Source: Oscillospiraceae bacterium | Lineage (GTDB): Bacteria > Bacillota > Clostridia > Oscillospirales > UBA644 | Assembly (NCBI GenBank): GCA_015067385.1 | Contig: SVMP01000014.1 | Coordinates: forward strand, 1 to 22,465 | Direction: 5' to 3' | DNA length: 22,465 nucleotides | Part shown: positions 1 to 7,030 of the stretch, piece by piece | How the letters are laid out: every line of letters begins with the position of its first letter | How positions within the stretch are numbered: the stretch's first letter is position 1 | The notes under the pieces: model-generated | Database searches by the model: none | Told to the model about the DNA's origin: nothing | What the model saw: only the letters and a program-made list of their open reading frames with translations | Position numbers and translations under genes: made by a program

Positions 1-39
1 GTCTCGGTGCGACTTCGATCATCGTCGCAAAAAAACATT

Positions 40-552
40 ATGAAAACGATCAAAATTTTTGATGCAAAAAATTATCCGCCCGATCTTCCCGTTTTTCAAA
101 GATCGGCGGTTCGTGCGGTGATCGTAAAAGAAAATAAGATATTGCTTGTCAGAAGCGAGAAAGAGGGGTTTTATAAATTCCCCGGCGGCGGCATGGAAGA
201 GGGCGAAACTTTTGCCGATACGCTCATTCGTGAAACGCTCGAAGAGGTCGGGTATCCGATCGTTCCGTCATCGATAAAAGAATTTGCTCTGATCGAGGAA
301 AAACGTCTCTCGACCGTCGATGAAAAGCAGATATTTCATCAGCTTTCTTATTATTTTACGGCTGACGTTCTCGACGAGCGATGCGAACTGTCGCTTGATA
401 ATTACGAAAAAGAGCTCGGTTTTAATCCCGAATGGGTCGATATCGAGACTGCGATCAGAATTAATTCCGAGTTCGATGAAAAATACGGTGTTTCTTTCGT
501 CCGTCGTGATACTTTCGTTCTGAAATATATATGGGAGAATAAAAATGTATAA
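40..552 (+). CDS. Nudix hydrolase
   Basis: A 170-residue Nudix-fold pyrophosphohydrolase, expected to cleave a nucleoside diphosphate linked to another moiety; the substrate cannot be read from sequence. The complete Nudix box is visible at residues 50-72 (G50, E56, then R64-E65, E68-E69, G71), with the metal-binding RETLEE core intact, so it should be catalytically active. The family's N-terminal strand (AVRAVIVKENKILLVRS) precedes it. The ATG at 40 is chosen over the in-frame GTG at 7 because the protein then begins shortly before the fold. No clear Shine-Dalgarno precedes it, so it may be coupled to an upstream gene lying outside the window, and an earlier start there cannot be excluded. 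Its stop overlaps the next gene by 8 bp, indicating one operon. Confidence 0.88.
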   Translation: MKTIKIFDAKNYPPDLPVFQRSAVRAVIVKENKILLVRSEKEGFYKFPGGGMEEGETFADTLIRETLEEVGYPIVPSSIKEFALIEEKRLSTVDEKQIFHQLSYYFTADVLDERCELSLDNYEKELGFNPEWVDIETAIRINSEFDEKYGVSFVRRDTFVLKYIWENKNV

Positions 553-1069
553 AAAAATTCTTATCATCGGCTCGCCCGGCAGCGGAAAAAGTACTCTTGC
601 ACGGAAAATTGCGGAGAAAACGAGGCATGAGCTTATTCATCTCGATAACGAATACTGGTCTGACGCGTGGGTCGCAACGCCGAGAGAAGAGTTTCGGACT
701 AAGGTCGCAAAGCTCGCCGAAAAAGACTGCTGGATTATGGACGGAAACTATTCCAATTCACTCGATATCCGCATTCCTGCCGCAGATGCCGTGATATTTC
801 TCGATATAAACCGCTTTGTCTGCCTTTTCAGCGTTATCGGTCGGCACGGCAAGGCTCGTCCCGATATCCCCAACGGCTGTGCGGAAAAATTTGATAAAGA
901 ATTTCTTGAATTTTTAAAGTACGTTTTGTCTTTTCCCAAGAAAAACCGCAGGAAAATATTTGACATACTCTCCGAATACCCCGAAAAGCCCGTAATTATT
1001 GTTAAAACAAGAAAAGAAGCAAACGAGCTTGCCGAAAACTTTTTGAATATAACCGAAGATCTTAAATAA
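545..1069 (+). CDS. Small P-loop kinase / topology-modulation (FlaR-like) ATPase
   Basis: A 174-residue P-loop NTPase of the adenylate-kinase-like type often annotated 'DNA topology modulation protein' or AAA family ATPase. The Walker A motif GSPGSGKST is at residues 9-17, directly after the first beta strand (KKILIIG). Further family marks are the HLDNEYW segment near residue 32, the CWIMDGNYSNSLDIRIPAAD segment near residues 62-81 and a lid-like stretch rich in Arg/Lys. The substrate is unknown; members are thought to phosphorylate small molecules or nucleotides. A GGGAG ribosome site lies inside the end of the Nudix gene. The gene is the last of its operon and runs into the hairpin at 1072-1101. 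Confidence 0.8.
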   Translation: MYKKILIIGSPGSGKSTLARKIAEKTRHELIHLDNEYWSDAWVATPREEFRTKVAKLAEKDCWIMDGNYSNSLDIRIPAADAVIFLDINRFVCLFSVIGRHGKARPDIPNGCAEKFDKEFLEFLKYVLSFPKKNRRKIFDILSEYPEKPVIIVKTRKEANELAENFLNITEDLK

Positions 1070-1071
1070 AA

Positions 1072-1101
1072 AAGAACCTCAATTTTTTAATTGAGGTTCT
1101 T
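1072..1101. terminator. Bidirectional intrinsic terminator
   Basis: A 13-bp perfect stem (arms AAGAACCTCAATT and its complement) with a 4-nt loop lies between converging genes. Read on the minus strand the stem is followed by a run of six T, a good terminator for the acetate kinase/HD operon. On the plus strand the downstream T run is shorter (AATTTTAC). Confidence 0.85.
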
Positions 1102-1105
1102 AATT

Positions 1106-1765
1106 TTACAGTAAGATCTGACCGTTTATATTGAGCTTAAACTGCAGACCGAGCTTTTCGGCCGCTTTTCTGCAAAGTATCATTCGACCGAGGAAGATCT
1201 CGAAATAGTCCATAACGGGACAGAGGTCGGTGTCGATAGTAAGCTCCAGAGTGATCTCCGTCTTTTCGTCGTTGATCTTCGTTGACGATTTTTCAACCGA
1301 GTAGTTTACTCTGTCGTGTATATCAAAAGTCGTCGCTTCTCTGTTTCGTACACGGCTTCGTCTGACGTCCGTTTTGTCCGCCAGTATCAGCGCCGCGGCG
1401 ATCGGGTTGACGGCAAATGCCGTGCCTTCGTCGTGATTTCCTATCGCAGTCGTGATCGTTGCAATCTCTTCGGGACTTCCGCCGAGATGGTCAAGAATTC
1501 TGAAAGCCATCACCGCACCGCTTTGGGCGTGGTCTGTTCTGTTAACAAGATTGCCTATGTCGTGAAGATATGCGGCGATCTTTGCAAGCTCAACATCTCT
1601 TTCGGGGTAACCGAGAGTGGTGAGAATATTGCCGGCGGTGTTCGCAACTCTTGTAACGTGCGCAAAACTGTGCTCCGTATAACCGAGAGCCGTGAGCGAT
1701 TCGTCAGCTTTTCTGATATAGGTCTTTATTGCTTCGTTTTTAGTGATTTCTTCGTATGTTAACAT
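1106..1765 (-). CDS. HD-domain phosphohydrolase
   Basis: A 219-residue HD-superfamily protein. The metal ligands of the fold are present: H36 in the SFAHV segment, H68-D69 in AAYLHDIGN, and D130 in LILADKTD; H111-D112 (GNHDEG) may add ligands. Such proteins hydrolyse phosphomonoesters or phosphodiesters of nucleotides; the substrate here is not predictable. After about residue 140 comes a C-terminal part (VNYSVEKS, ITLELTIDTD) resembling the all-beta tail seen in clostridial HD proteins of this size. The start has an AGGAC site 6 nt upstream. It begins 12 bp after the acetate kinase stop, so the two are probably co-transcribed. Confidence 0.85.
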   Translation of the reverse strand: MLTYEEITKNEAIKTYIRKADESLTALGYTEHSFAHVTRVANTAGNILTTLGYPERDVELAKIAAYLHDIGNLVNRTDHAQSGAVMAFRILDHLGGSPEEIATITTAIGNHDEGTAFAVNPIAAALILADKTDVRRSRVRNREATTFDIHDRVNYSVEKSSTKINDEKTEITLELTIDTDLCPVMDYFEIFLGRMILCRKAAEKLGLQFKLNINGQILL

Positions 1766-1777
1766 TTAAGTCCTTTT

Positions 1778-2977
1778 TTATTTGCCGCAGAGCTCAAGAG
1801 TGTCTCTTGCAATCATAAGTTCTTCGTTTGTGGGGATAACGAGGAATCTGAGCTTAGCGTCATCTTTGGAGATATCGATCTCGATACCGCGTTTGCTGTT
1901 CTTTTCTTCATCGATAGCAGCGCCGAGGAATGCGAATTTTTCAGCGCAACGGCTGCGGTAGCTTGCATTGTTTTCGCCGATACCGCCGGTGAATACAACT
2001 GCGTCAACGCCGTTCATTTCTGCAGCGTAAGAACCGATGTATTTAACGAGCTGATGAACGAGCATGGATTCGATAAGTACGCATCTGGGATCGCCTGCTT
2101 TGCCGCCGTCTTCGATCTCTCTGTTATCGCTGGTCTTGCCGTGAATACCGAGAATACCGGATTTCTTGTTCATAATATCGTCGATCTGACGAGCGGTGAG
2201 ACCTTCTTTTTCCATGAGGAAGGGAACGATAGCGGGGTCGATGGAACCGCAACGTGTACCCATCATGAGACCTTCGAGCGGTGTAAGACCCATGGAGGTA
2301 TCGATACATTTGCCGTATTCAACAGCCGCAACGGAAGAACCGTTACCGAGATGGCAGGTGATGACTTTAACATCTTTGGGATCTTTGCCGAGGAGGGCAG
2401 CTGCTCTCTGGCTTACATATCTGTGAGAGGTGCCGTGGAAACCGTAACGGCGAACCTTGTACTTTTCATAGTATTCGTAGGGGAGGGGATACATATACGC
2501 ATAGTCGGGCATTGTCTGATGGAAACCTGTGTCGAAAACAGCTACCTGAGGAACGTCCTTACCCATGATCTCTTCGCAAGCGTGGATACCGGTGAGGTTG
2601 TGGGGATTGTGAAGCGGGCCGAGTTCGCAGCAATCTTCGATCGCTTTGATAACATCGTCGTTAATAACAACGGAGCCGGAGAATTTTTCGCCGCCGTGGA
2701 GAACTCTGTGGCCTACAGCGTCGATCTCTTTCATGGATTCGATAACGCCGTTTTCTTTGGAAACAAGGGTGTCAACAACGAGCTTGATAGCTTCGCTGTG
2801 GTTTTTCATATCAACGGAAAGTTTGAAATCTTCTCTGCCGGGAACTTTATGCTTGAAAGCGCCGCCTTCAATACCGATTCTTTCGCAAATACCTTTTGCA
2901 AGAACAGTTTCGTTTTCCATATCGAAAAGCTGATATTTAACGGAAGAACTGCCTGCGTTAATAACAAGAATTTTCAT
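1778..2977 (-). CDS. ackA: Acetate kinase
   Basis: A full-length 399-residue acetate kinase, cytoplasmic, converting acetyl phosphate and ADP to acetate and ATP in the acetate-forming branch of fermentation (reversible). All family signatures are visible: the N-terminal LVINAGSSSVKYQLF, the VAVFDTGFHQTMP segment, RRYGFHGTSHRYV, the phosphate-binding CHLGNGSS, GLMMGTRCGSIDP, VFTGGIGENN, and the C-terminal PTNEELMIARDT. The usual partner gene pta (phosphotransacetylase) is not adjacent. The start follows an AAAGGTG ribosome site and a consensus promoter at 3018-3046. It leads a two-gene operon with the HD protein. Confidence 0.98.
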   Translation of the reverse strand: MKILVINAGSSSVKYQLFDMENETVLAKGICERIGIEGGAFKHKVPGREDFKLSVDMKNHSEAIKLVVDTLVSKENGVIESMKEIDAVGHRVLHGGEKFSGSVVINDDVIKAIEDCCELGPLHNPHNLTGIHACEEIMGKDVPQVAVFDTGFHQTMPDYAYMYPLPYEYYEKYKVRRYGFHGTSHRYVSQRAAALLGKDPKDVKVITCHLGNGSSVAAVEYGKCIDTSMGLTPLEGLMMGTRCGSIDPAIVPFLMEKEGLTARQIDDIMNKKSGILGIHGKTSDNREIEDGGKAGDPRCVLIESMLVHQLVKYIGSYAAEMNGVDAVVFTGGIGENNASYRSRCAEKFAFLGAAIDEEKNSKRGIEIDISKDDAKLRFLVIPTNEELMIARDTLELCGK

Positions 2978-3017
2978 GTTTTAATCACCTTTATTTATGT
3001 ATTTGTAATTTAAGTTA

Positions 3018-3046
3018 ATTATATATCATTAAAGTGAATATTTCAA
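3018..3046 (-). promoter_or_regulatory. Sigma-A promoter of ackA
   Basis: On the minus strand TTGAAA (3041-3046) and TATAAT (3018-3023) are separated by exactly 17 bp, giving a transcript start near 3011 and a leader of about 34 nt before the ackA ATG. Confidence 0.85.
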
Positions 3047-3077
3047 GGGTTTTCGTCATTTTTCGGAAAAAAGTTAA

Positions 3078-3908
3078 TTATTGCGGCTTAACGATACTTA
3101 TCTTCATCGCAGGGCGAACCGCTTTGTTGCTGTCGTTTGCAGGGCTTCCGTATGAGCCTGCCGAACCGTGTTCGTAATCAATGCATACGACGGTCCTTGA
3201 CCCTTGCCCGATCGTTCTCGTCCACCAATTGCACGCATTTTCAACATTTATTTCCGGATAATCGGGGCGGCTGTCTGTTGCATATACCCCCATGCTTTTT
3301 GCGTATTCGGTCGCAGCGCATGTCCTGTTGAAGTGATCAATGGTTTCTATCTCCTCACGGCTTAAAAGGAAAACATTGTCCGTAACATCTTTTCCGTTAT
3401 CTGTTTGAAGTATCATTCGCTGTTCAACGGGGTCGAGAGCATCTGTGTAAAAAGTTCTGTTTAACCATCTTCTTAAGGATGAGTTTTCCCAGGTCAGCTC
3501 GTCTGACGTGAATGCCGAGTCAAATTCGAGACAGTCAAGCGCATATTTGCTGAGGACAAAAATATGATCTTCATGCTTTTCAATAACGATCCATTCGATC
3601 TCTTCTCTTCCGTTTTCAAGATCGTTGTCCTGCTCGTATCTGCCGAATGTTATACAGTCGCCAACCTCTGCGCTTGCAAGCTTTTCAAGGTTATTTTCGA
3701 TAAAAATATCTTCCGCAACCTCAAGACTGTTTTTGTATCTTTTTATCTCTGTCAGTATTTTGTATGCTTCGTCCGTTTTCCCTTCGTCCATCAATGCTAT
3801 CGCTTCTTCGTATTTTTTACTCGGGACTATTTCGGTTGTATATACCGAATAAACGGCAATTATCGCAATTAATACAACAATAAACGCAGTAATTATGATC
3901 TTTTTCAT
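3078..3908 (-). CDS. Membrane-anchored DUF6273-domain protein
   Basis: A 276-residue protein of unknown role. Residues about 4-24 form a single hydrophobic helix after a KK start, without a lipobox cysteine, so it is probably a membrane anchor with the rest outside. Residues about 33-70 (YEEAIALMDEGKTDEAYKIL) look like one TPR-type helical hairpin. From about residue 83 comes a DUF6273 domain, recognised by the opening GDCITFGRYEQD, the EIEWIVIE core, and the closing NWWTRT...NKAVRPAMKI pattern, which recalls the C-type-lectin/formylglycine-enzyme fold; I infer ligand binding rather than catalysis. The ATG at 3908 is chosen over the in-frame ATG at 3968 because a GGACAG ribosome site precedes it and a consensus promoter (3940-3968) overlaps the longer version. 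The same domain is common in clostridial genomes and in phage tail proteins, so a link to the adjacent phage block is possible but unproven. Confidence 0.8.
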   Translation of the reverse strand: MKKIIITAFIVVLIAIIAVYSVYTTEIVPSKKYEEAIALMDEGKTDEAYKILTEIKRYKNSLEVAEDIFIENNLEKLASAEVGDCITFGRYEQDNDLENGREEIEWIVIEKHEDHIFVLSKYALDCLEFDSAFTSDELTWENSSLRRWLNRTFYTDALDPVEQRMILQTDNGKDVTDNVFLLSREEIETIDHFNRTCAATEYAKSMGVYATDSRPDYPEINVENACNWWTRTIGQGSRTVVCIDYEHGSAGSYGSPANDSNKAVRPAMKISIVKPQ

Positions 3909-3939
3909 CTTTTTCTGTCCTTTTCCCCTTTTTTCTTTA

Positions 3940-3968
3940 ATTATACAACATTCTGCGGCTTTTTTCAA
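3940..3968 (-). promoter_or_regulatory. Sigma-A promoter of the DUF6273 gene
   Basis: Minus-strand TTGAAA (3963-3968) and TATAAT (3940-3945) with a 17-bp spacer. It sits only about 20 bp after the stop of the phage hub gene and gives the DUF6273 gene independent expression. Confidence 0.85.
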
Positions 3969-3986
3969 GTGCTTACGGCTGTTTTT

Positions 3987-5069
3987 TTATATTCTCGCTA
4001 TCGTTTCCGTCCAATATTCCGTCGGTCTGAACGTCGTTTCGCCCTCCGAAGATATCTTTGCTTTTATTTTATATTCAAAAGCTAAATTCCTGTCGCCTGT
4101 CGCTCTGTCCTTTGCCGTTATTTCGGTTATTATAAACGGCGTCGGACCGTAAAGCCCGAACTGAGGCGCGTTTATCCTCACTCTGTCGAAAAGCTGAAAG
4201 CCATAGGTGTTCGTTAAAAATGACGCTTCAACATTGTCGTTTGAATACGATCTTAAAATATTTACCGCCGCCGTAGTCGCCGCACCTTCCGATGTTATAA
4301 GACTGTTATGCATAACGCCTTCGTAACGTCCCGAACCGCCGTAGCTTGCCATGCCGTTTATCATTATCGTGTTTGTTGATTCCGAACGTATGCCGTTTGC
4401 TCCGTAAACCGTCTGAACGTTTCGGTAATCGCTCATATCTTTCGATATTTCAAGCGACATCAGATCCGTAATTCTGTTCGGCTCGGTGTTCGTTATATCA
4501 ACGCAGTACATCGCCTCGGTTATATTTATGCCGTTCAAAAAGAAAAATGTTCCGTTTTCACGTATCCACCATTTGCTTCCGTCTGCCTCTCCGAGCTCAT
4601 CGAAAACCTTTGCAAGCGATTTTCCTTTAACATAATAGCTTTCAAGCGGTACTCCGCCGGAGAACAGGTCGGGATTGTAAAGAAACCCTTCGCTTGTTTG
4701 AGATGTCGTTGCAAGGTATATAAGAAAAAGAGTTCTCGCGATCGCGCCTGTGTTTGTGTCCAAAGTTGAATATTCGCCGCAAAATCGGTGGGAAAGAACA
4801 GCTTCATAACCCTTGCATCGAACCGTGATGCCGCTTCTCGATTCGTTTCTGTATACCTCATTAACACCCGTCACTATCCCTGCCCATGCGATGCTGCCGT
4901 AGTCGTCCTCAAGATATGCCCTCATTCCGTAGCTTACGCTGACACCGTCCGAAAATTGAGGCTCAAGGCGGAACGAAAGCTCCGAACGGAACGTTCCGTA
5001 TCTTCGCCATACGACCGTGCCCGAAATTGTCTTGTCTGTCAGATCAACGCCGTTAACATATATCTTCAT
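3987..5069 (-). CDS. Phage tail hub / baseplate-like protein
   Basis: A 360-residue protein that resembles the N-terminal hub part of siphophage tail-associated lysin or gp27/XkdQ-type baseplate proteins. The supporting pattern is an N-terminal beta domain (MKIYVNGVDLTDKT), then AYLEDDYGSIAWAGIVTGVNE, a typical 'bound to device, wobbles outward' hub signature, then VRCKGYEAVLSHRFC, and a C-terminal FDRVRINAPQF...FIITEIT segment. There is no peptidase or fibre domain. It is the last gene of the cassette; its start overlaps the preceding stop as TGATG. In a normal long-tailed phage a tape measure gene would lie just upstream; here there is none. The hub assignment is by pattern, not by search. 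Confidence 0.65.
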   Translation of the reverse strand: MKIYVNGVDLTDKTISGTVVWRRYGTFRSELSFRLEPQFSDGVSVSYGMRAYLEDDYGSIAWAGIVTGVNEVYRNESRSGITVRCKGYEAVLSHRFCGEYSTLDTNTGAIARTLFLIYLATTSQTSEGFLYNPDLFSGGVPLESYYVKGKSLAKVFDELGEADGSKWWIRENGTFFFLNGINITEAMYCVDITNTEPNRITDLMSLEISKDMSDYRNVQTVYGANGIRSESTNTIMINGMASYGGSGRYEGVMHNSLITSEGAATTAAVNILRSYSNDNVEASFLTNTYGFQLFDRVRINAPQFGLYGPTPFIITEITAKDRATGDRNLAFEYKIKAKISSEGETTFRPTEYWTETIARI

Positions 5070-5524
5070 CAGTTTACAGCCCTTTCTTCAATGATTCCTT
5101 CGCCGTTTATGTATATGTCCGCTTCAAAGCCGTAAAACGGGGTCCTGCCGCTGTCATCTCCCGAAATTCTCGTTACCGCAACGCTCACAGGGTACCGTCT
5201 TCCTATAAAGCTGCTTTCCGAAACCCCCTTTTCTTTCCTGTCAAATAAAAATATCTCGCTCTTGCATTCCGTTCCCGTAAACTCTGCAAGAGAAAATAAA
5301 TAATCGTTTGCAGGATCGCCGATAACTCGGTCTGCCTTTATGCTTATTGTTTCCGTGTAGCCCAATATCTCCGTTTCGGTCGATCTTTTCGAGACGTATT
5401 GAAATGTTTTGACAATGGGCTTTATCTTTCGTTCGTATGATTTAACGCCTGCGCAAAGCGGCGAATAAAGCCCGTATCCCGTTCTTACCGCAATGCCGTA
5501 ATCTTTTCTGTCTGCAAAGTTCAT
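5069..5524 (-). CDS. Probable phage tail tube (major tail) protein
   Basis: A 151-residue beta-rich protein in the position of the tail tube gene, directly after the presumed tail terminator. The sequence has alternating polar/hydrophobic strands (TEILGYTETISIKADRV, RRYPVSVAVTRISG, FYGFEADIYINGEG) and the closing 'G-F-A-D-I-x-I-N-G' type ending common in clostridial tail tube proteins. No catalytic motif. It starts with ATG overlapping the preceding gene's stop by 4 bp (5521-5524). The role is inferred from order and fold-like pattern; an alternative is another neck or short-tail component. Confidence 0.6.
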   Translation of the reverse strand: MNFADRKDYGIAVRTGYGLYSPLCAGVKSYERKIKPIVKTFQYVSKRSTETEILGYTETISIKADRVIGDPANDYLFSLAEFTGTECKSEIFLFDRKEKGVSESSFIGRRYPVSVAVTRISGDDSGRTPFYGFEADIYINGEGIIEERAVN

Positions 5525-5925
5525 TCGTTTTCCTCCCAGTATAAAATGTAAAACGATGCCTCGTATTCATCGTCGCCGTTGTCCGTTCTTCGCTTCAGCT
5601 TCGGATGGCTTTCCGTTCCCGCTTTGAGCGCCAGTCCTCCGTCTAAAGAAGGAAGACTCTTTTCACATATCTCCGCCGCTTTTTCAAGAGTGCCGATCGC
5701 CCCCGATCTTGTTGCCGTGTCGTAGTTTGATACTCTTAAGGTCAGCGTAAAAATGCTCTTTTTAACGTCGCCTCCGTATATGTAGCCCTGAACCTCGTCG
5801 GGGCCGTCCTTTATCTTCAACAGAAGCGTTCCGTTCGCTTTCTCTGTCGCTTCGGGGAATATCTCCGGAAGCTCCGAAAACCCCGAAAGCCATGAAATTA
5901 CAGATCTTTCAAGTCCTTTTATCAT
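5521..5925 (-). CDS. Phage minor capsid / tail terminator protein
   Basis: A 134-residue protein resembling the small 'minor capsid protein' family of Firmicute phages that sits between head-closure and tail-tube genes and probably caps the tail tube at the head end. Recognisable parts are the N-terminal helix (GLERSVISWLSGF), the SIFTLTLRVSNYDTATRSGAIGTLE segment in the middle, and the C-terminal YEASFYILYWEEN strand typical of the family. It overlaps the preceding gene by 4 bp (ATGA), showing translational coupling in the cassette. Confidence 0.7.
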   Translation of the reverse strand: MIKGLERSVISWLSGFSELPEIFPEATEKANGTLLLKIKDGPDEVQGYIYGGDVKKSIFTLTLRVSNYDTATRSGAIGTLEKAAEICEKSLPSLDGGLALKAGTESHPKLKRRTDNGDDEYEASFYILYWEENE

Positions 5926-6359
5926 TGATATAACATCCTTCCTCTTCCGCTTATTTCAATTATTTCCGCCTTTGTTAAGCTGTCGTATGTAACGGAATAT
6001 ACGGTAAATACCTCACAGATCTTCTTTATCTCGTCCGCACCGTTGTCAAGAGAAAAATCCGTCTGTCCCACTGTTATCATATCGCCCTCTTTTACGGTCC
6101 AACATCTTGCTCTTGCGCTTTCTGTCATCGCCGCATGATCGTTCTTGTTCGCATATATAAGCTCACTGCAATTTGCAGGATTTACATAAAGCTTAAAGCT
6201 GTTGTACGGAAGCAGACCCGTGTCAGACGGACGAACGCTTTCTTTTCGCTCAAATCGCACGTTCTTTAATACGTAACGCTCGTAAATGCCCTTTCCGTTA
6301 ACGTCTTCGCCTGATTTATGGTAGACCGTAACCGTGCTCTTCATCAGTTTTTTTAACAT
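5922..6359 (-). CDS. Phage neck protein, probable head-closure (stopper)
   Basis: A 145-residue protein in the position of the head-closure/stopper gene. It opens with a short helix followed by strands (MKSTVTVYHKSGED), continues with LKNVRFERKE and GDMITVGQTDFSL, and ends with YSVTYDSLTKAEIIEISG, an overall small beta-barrel pattern seen in neck proteins and minor structural proteins of clostridial phages. I do not recognise the exact family with certainty. The start follows an AAAGGACAGG ribosome site, and an intrinsic terminator lies just upstream at 6383-6407, so part of its transcription may depend on readthrough. Confidence 0.6.
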   Translation of the reverse strand: MLKKLMKSTVTVYHKSGEDVNGKGIYERYVLKNVRFERKESVRPSDTGLLPYNSFKLYVNPANCSELIYANKNDHAAMTESARARCWTVKEGDMITVGQTDFSLDNGADEIKKICEVFTVYSVTYDSLTKAEIIEISGRGRMLYQ

Positions 6360-6382
6360 AGCCTGTCCTTTCTTGTTTAAAA

Positions 6383-6407
6383 AAGAGGCGACTTTGCGCC
6401 GCCTCTT
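6383..6407 (-). terminator. Intrinsic terminator inside the phage operon
   Basis: Minus-strand hairpin with 8-bp arms (AAGAGGCG / CGCCTCTT), 9-nt loop, followed by a U-rich tail of six T (the last two stem bases included). It separates the head genes from the neck and tail genes and would reduce downstream expression unless antiterminated. Confidence 0.75.
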
Positions 6408-6413
6408 CCGTTT

Positions 6414-6566
6414 TCAGTTAGGGTTGAGTAACCCCGCTTCGATTAGTATTTTAACGATCTGCCTGCCTATTTCTTCGGCAAGCTCTCGTATGTCAATGTC
6501 GTGTACTTCCTTCTTTTCCGAAAGAATTTCCACAATTTTATCGTCAATACCGTTTATGTTACGCAC
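6414..6566 (-). CDS. Small phage ORF of unknown function
   Basis: A 50-codon frame starting at GTG (no ATG available) and ending at TGA, filling the gap between the head-tail connector and the terminator. The product, beginning VRNINGIDDKIVEILSEKK and ending ILIEAGLLNPN, is helix-prone and acidic; the end resembles the closing helix of small accessory phage proteins. The AAGGAAGG element upstream lies rather far (about 16 nt) from the GTG, so initiation may be weak. It contains one copy of a 20-bp direct repeat (EVHDIDI when translated). I do not recognise a family. It may be a real short gene or a remnant of a duplicated one. Confidence 0.4.
   Translation of the reverse strand: MRNINGIDDKIVEILSEKKEVHDIDIRELAEEIGRQIVKILIEAGLLNPN
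6490..6509. repeat. 20-bp direct repeat, copy A
   Basis: ATGTCAATGTCGTGTACTTC on the plus strand, identical to copy B at 6597-6616. The similarity continues with mismatches for about 30 bp to the right of both copies (TTTTCCGAAA versus TTTTCCCGAAAT), suggesting an old tandem duplication. Confidence 0.85.
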
Positions 6567-6596
6567 CGAATATCAAAAGCCGTCCTTCCTTTGAAA

Positions 6597-6616
6597 ATGT
6601 CAATGTCGTGTACTTC
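6597..6616. repeat. 20-bp direct repeat, copy B
   Basis: Exact second copy of the repeat at 6490-6509, start-to-start distance 107 bp. It lies just after the stop of the head-tail connector; in the connector's own frame beyond its stop the same EVHDIDI peptide is encoded, and the frame closes 30 codons later. Confidence 0.85.
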
Positions 6617-6646
6617 ATGTTTTCCCGAAATAATTCGGAAATCTTT

Positions 6647-7027
6647 TTATATCGCACGCTGTATCAGCCCCGCATCCATTAAAAACATCATCGCAAGCCC
6701 CGAGATCGGTATTCCGAGGTACGAAAGACCGCTTTTGTGTCTGTACGATACGGATGCGTTTCCTATTTCCTCTCTCGATATTTCCGTTCCCATAGCACCG
6801 AGATATTCTTTGCCGCCGAGAGAATAAAGCATCTCTGTCTGTGCGCAGGCAGCCTTTTTTGCCGCAGTCGCTTTCCCGTTTTCTTTTTTTACGGCACCGC
6901 TTGCCTTGCCTGCAGTCAACGCTTCGATTATGTCGCAGGCTCGCTCCGCAAACTGCTCAAATTCTTCTTCTGGAATGGGAGAACCTTTGTATTCTCCCAT
7001 ATAATAGCCGTGATCGATAAATGCCAT
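6647..7027 (-). CDS. Phage head-tail connector (gp6-like adaptor)
   Basis: A 126-residue protein of the helical head-tail adaptor type that docks under the portal. It begins with MAFIDHGYYMGEYKGSPIPEE, a hallmark opening of the Firmicute phage connector family, followed by helices FEQFAERACDIIEAL and a long middle helix ending in QTEMLYSLGG, and a C-terminal ISGLAMMFLMDAGL helix. It starts 3 bp after the coat protein stop without a separate ribosome site, so it is likely translationally coupled to the coat gene. Confidence 0.75.
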   Translation of the reverse strand: MAFIDHGYYMGEYKGSPIPEEEFEQFAERACDIIEALTAGKASGAVKKENGKATAAKKAACAQTEMLYSLGGKEYLGAMGTEISREEIGNASVSYRHKSGLSYLGIPISGLAMMFLMDAGLIQRAI

Positions 7028-7030
7028 GGC

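Noticed and set aside
1..62. Possible 3' end of an upstream gene (frame 3, ending LGATSIIVAKKHYE... with TGA at 60-62; or frame 2 ending at TGA 41-43)
   Set aside because: Only 13-19 codons are visible, with no recognisable motif; it overlaps the Nudix start and cannot be supported from this window.
2054..3013. A 319-codon open frame on the plus strand
   Set aside because: It lies entirely antisense to acetate kinase, whose motifs are complete on the minus strand; the frame is a by-product of codon usage.
5069..5524. Frameshifted tape measure or Gp14-like chaperone between tail tube and hub
   Set aside because: There is no space: the hub ATG overlaps the tail tube stop, and no other long frame reads this stretch in a plausible way.
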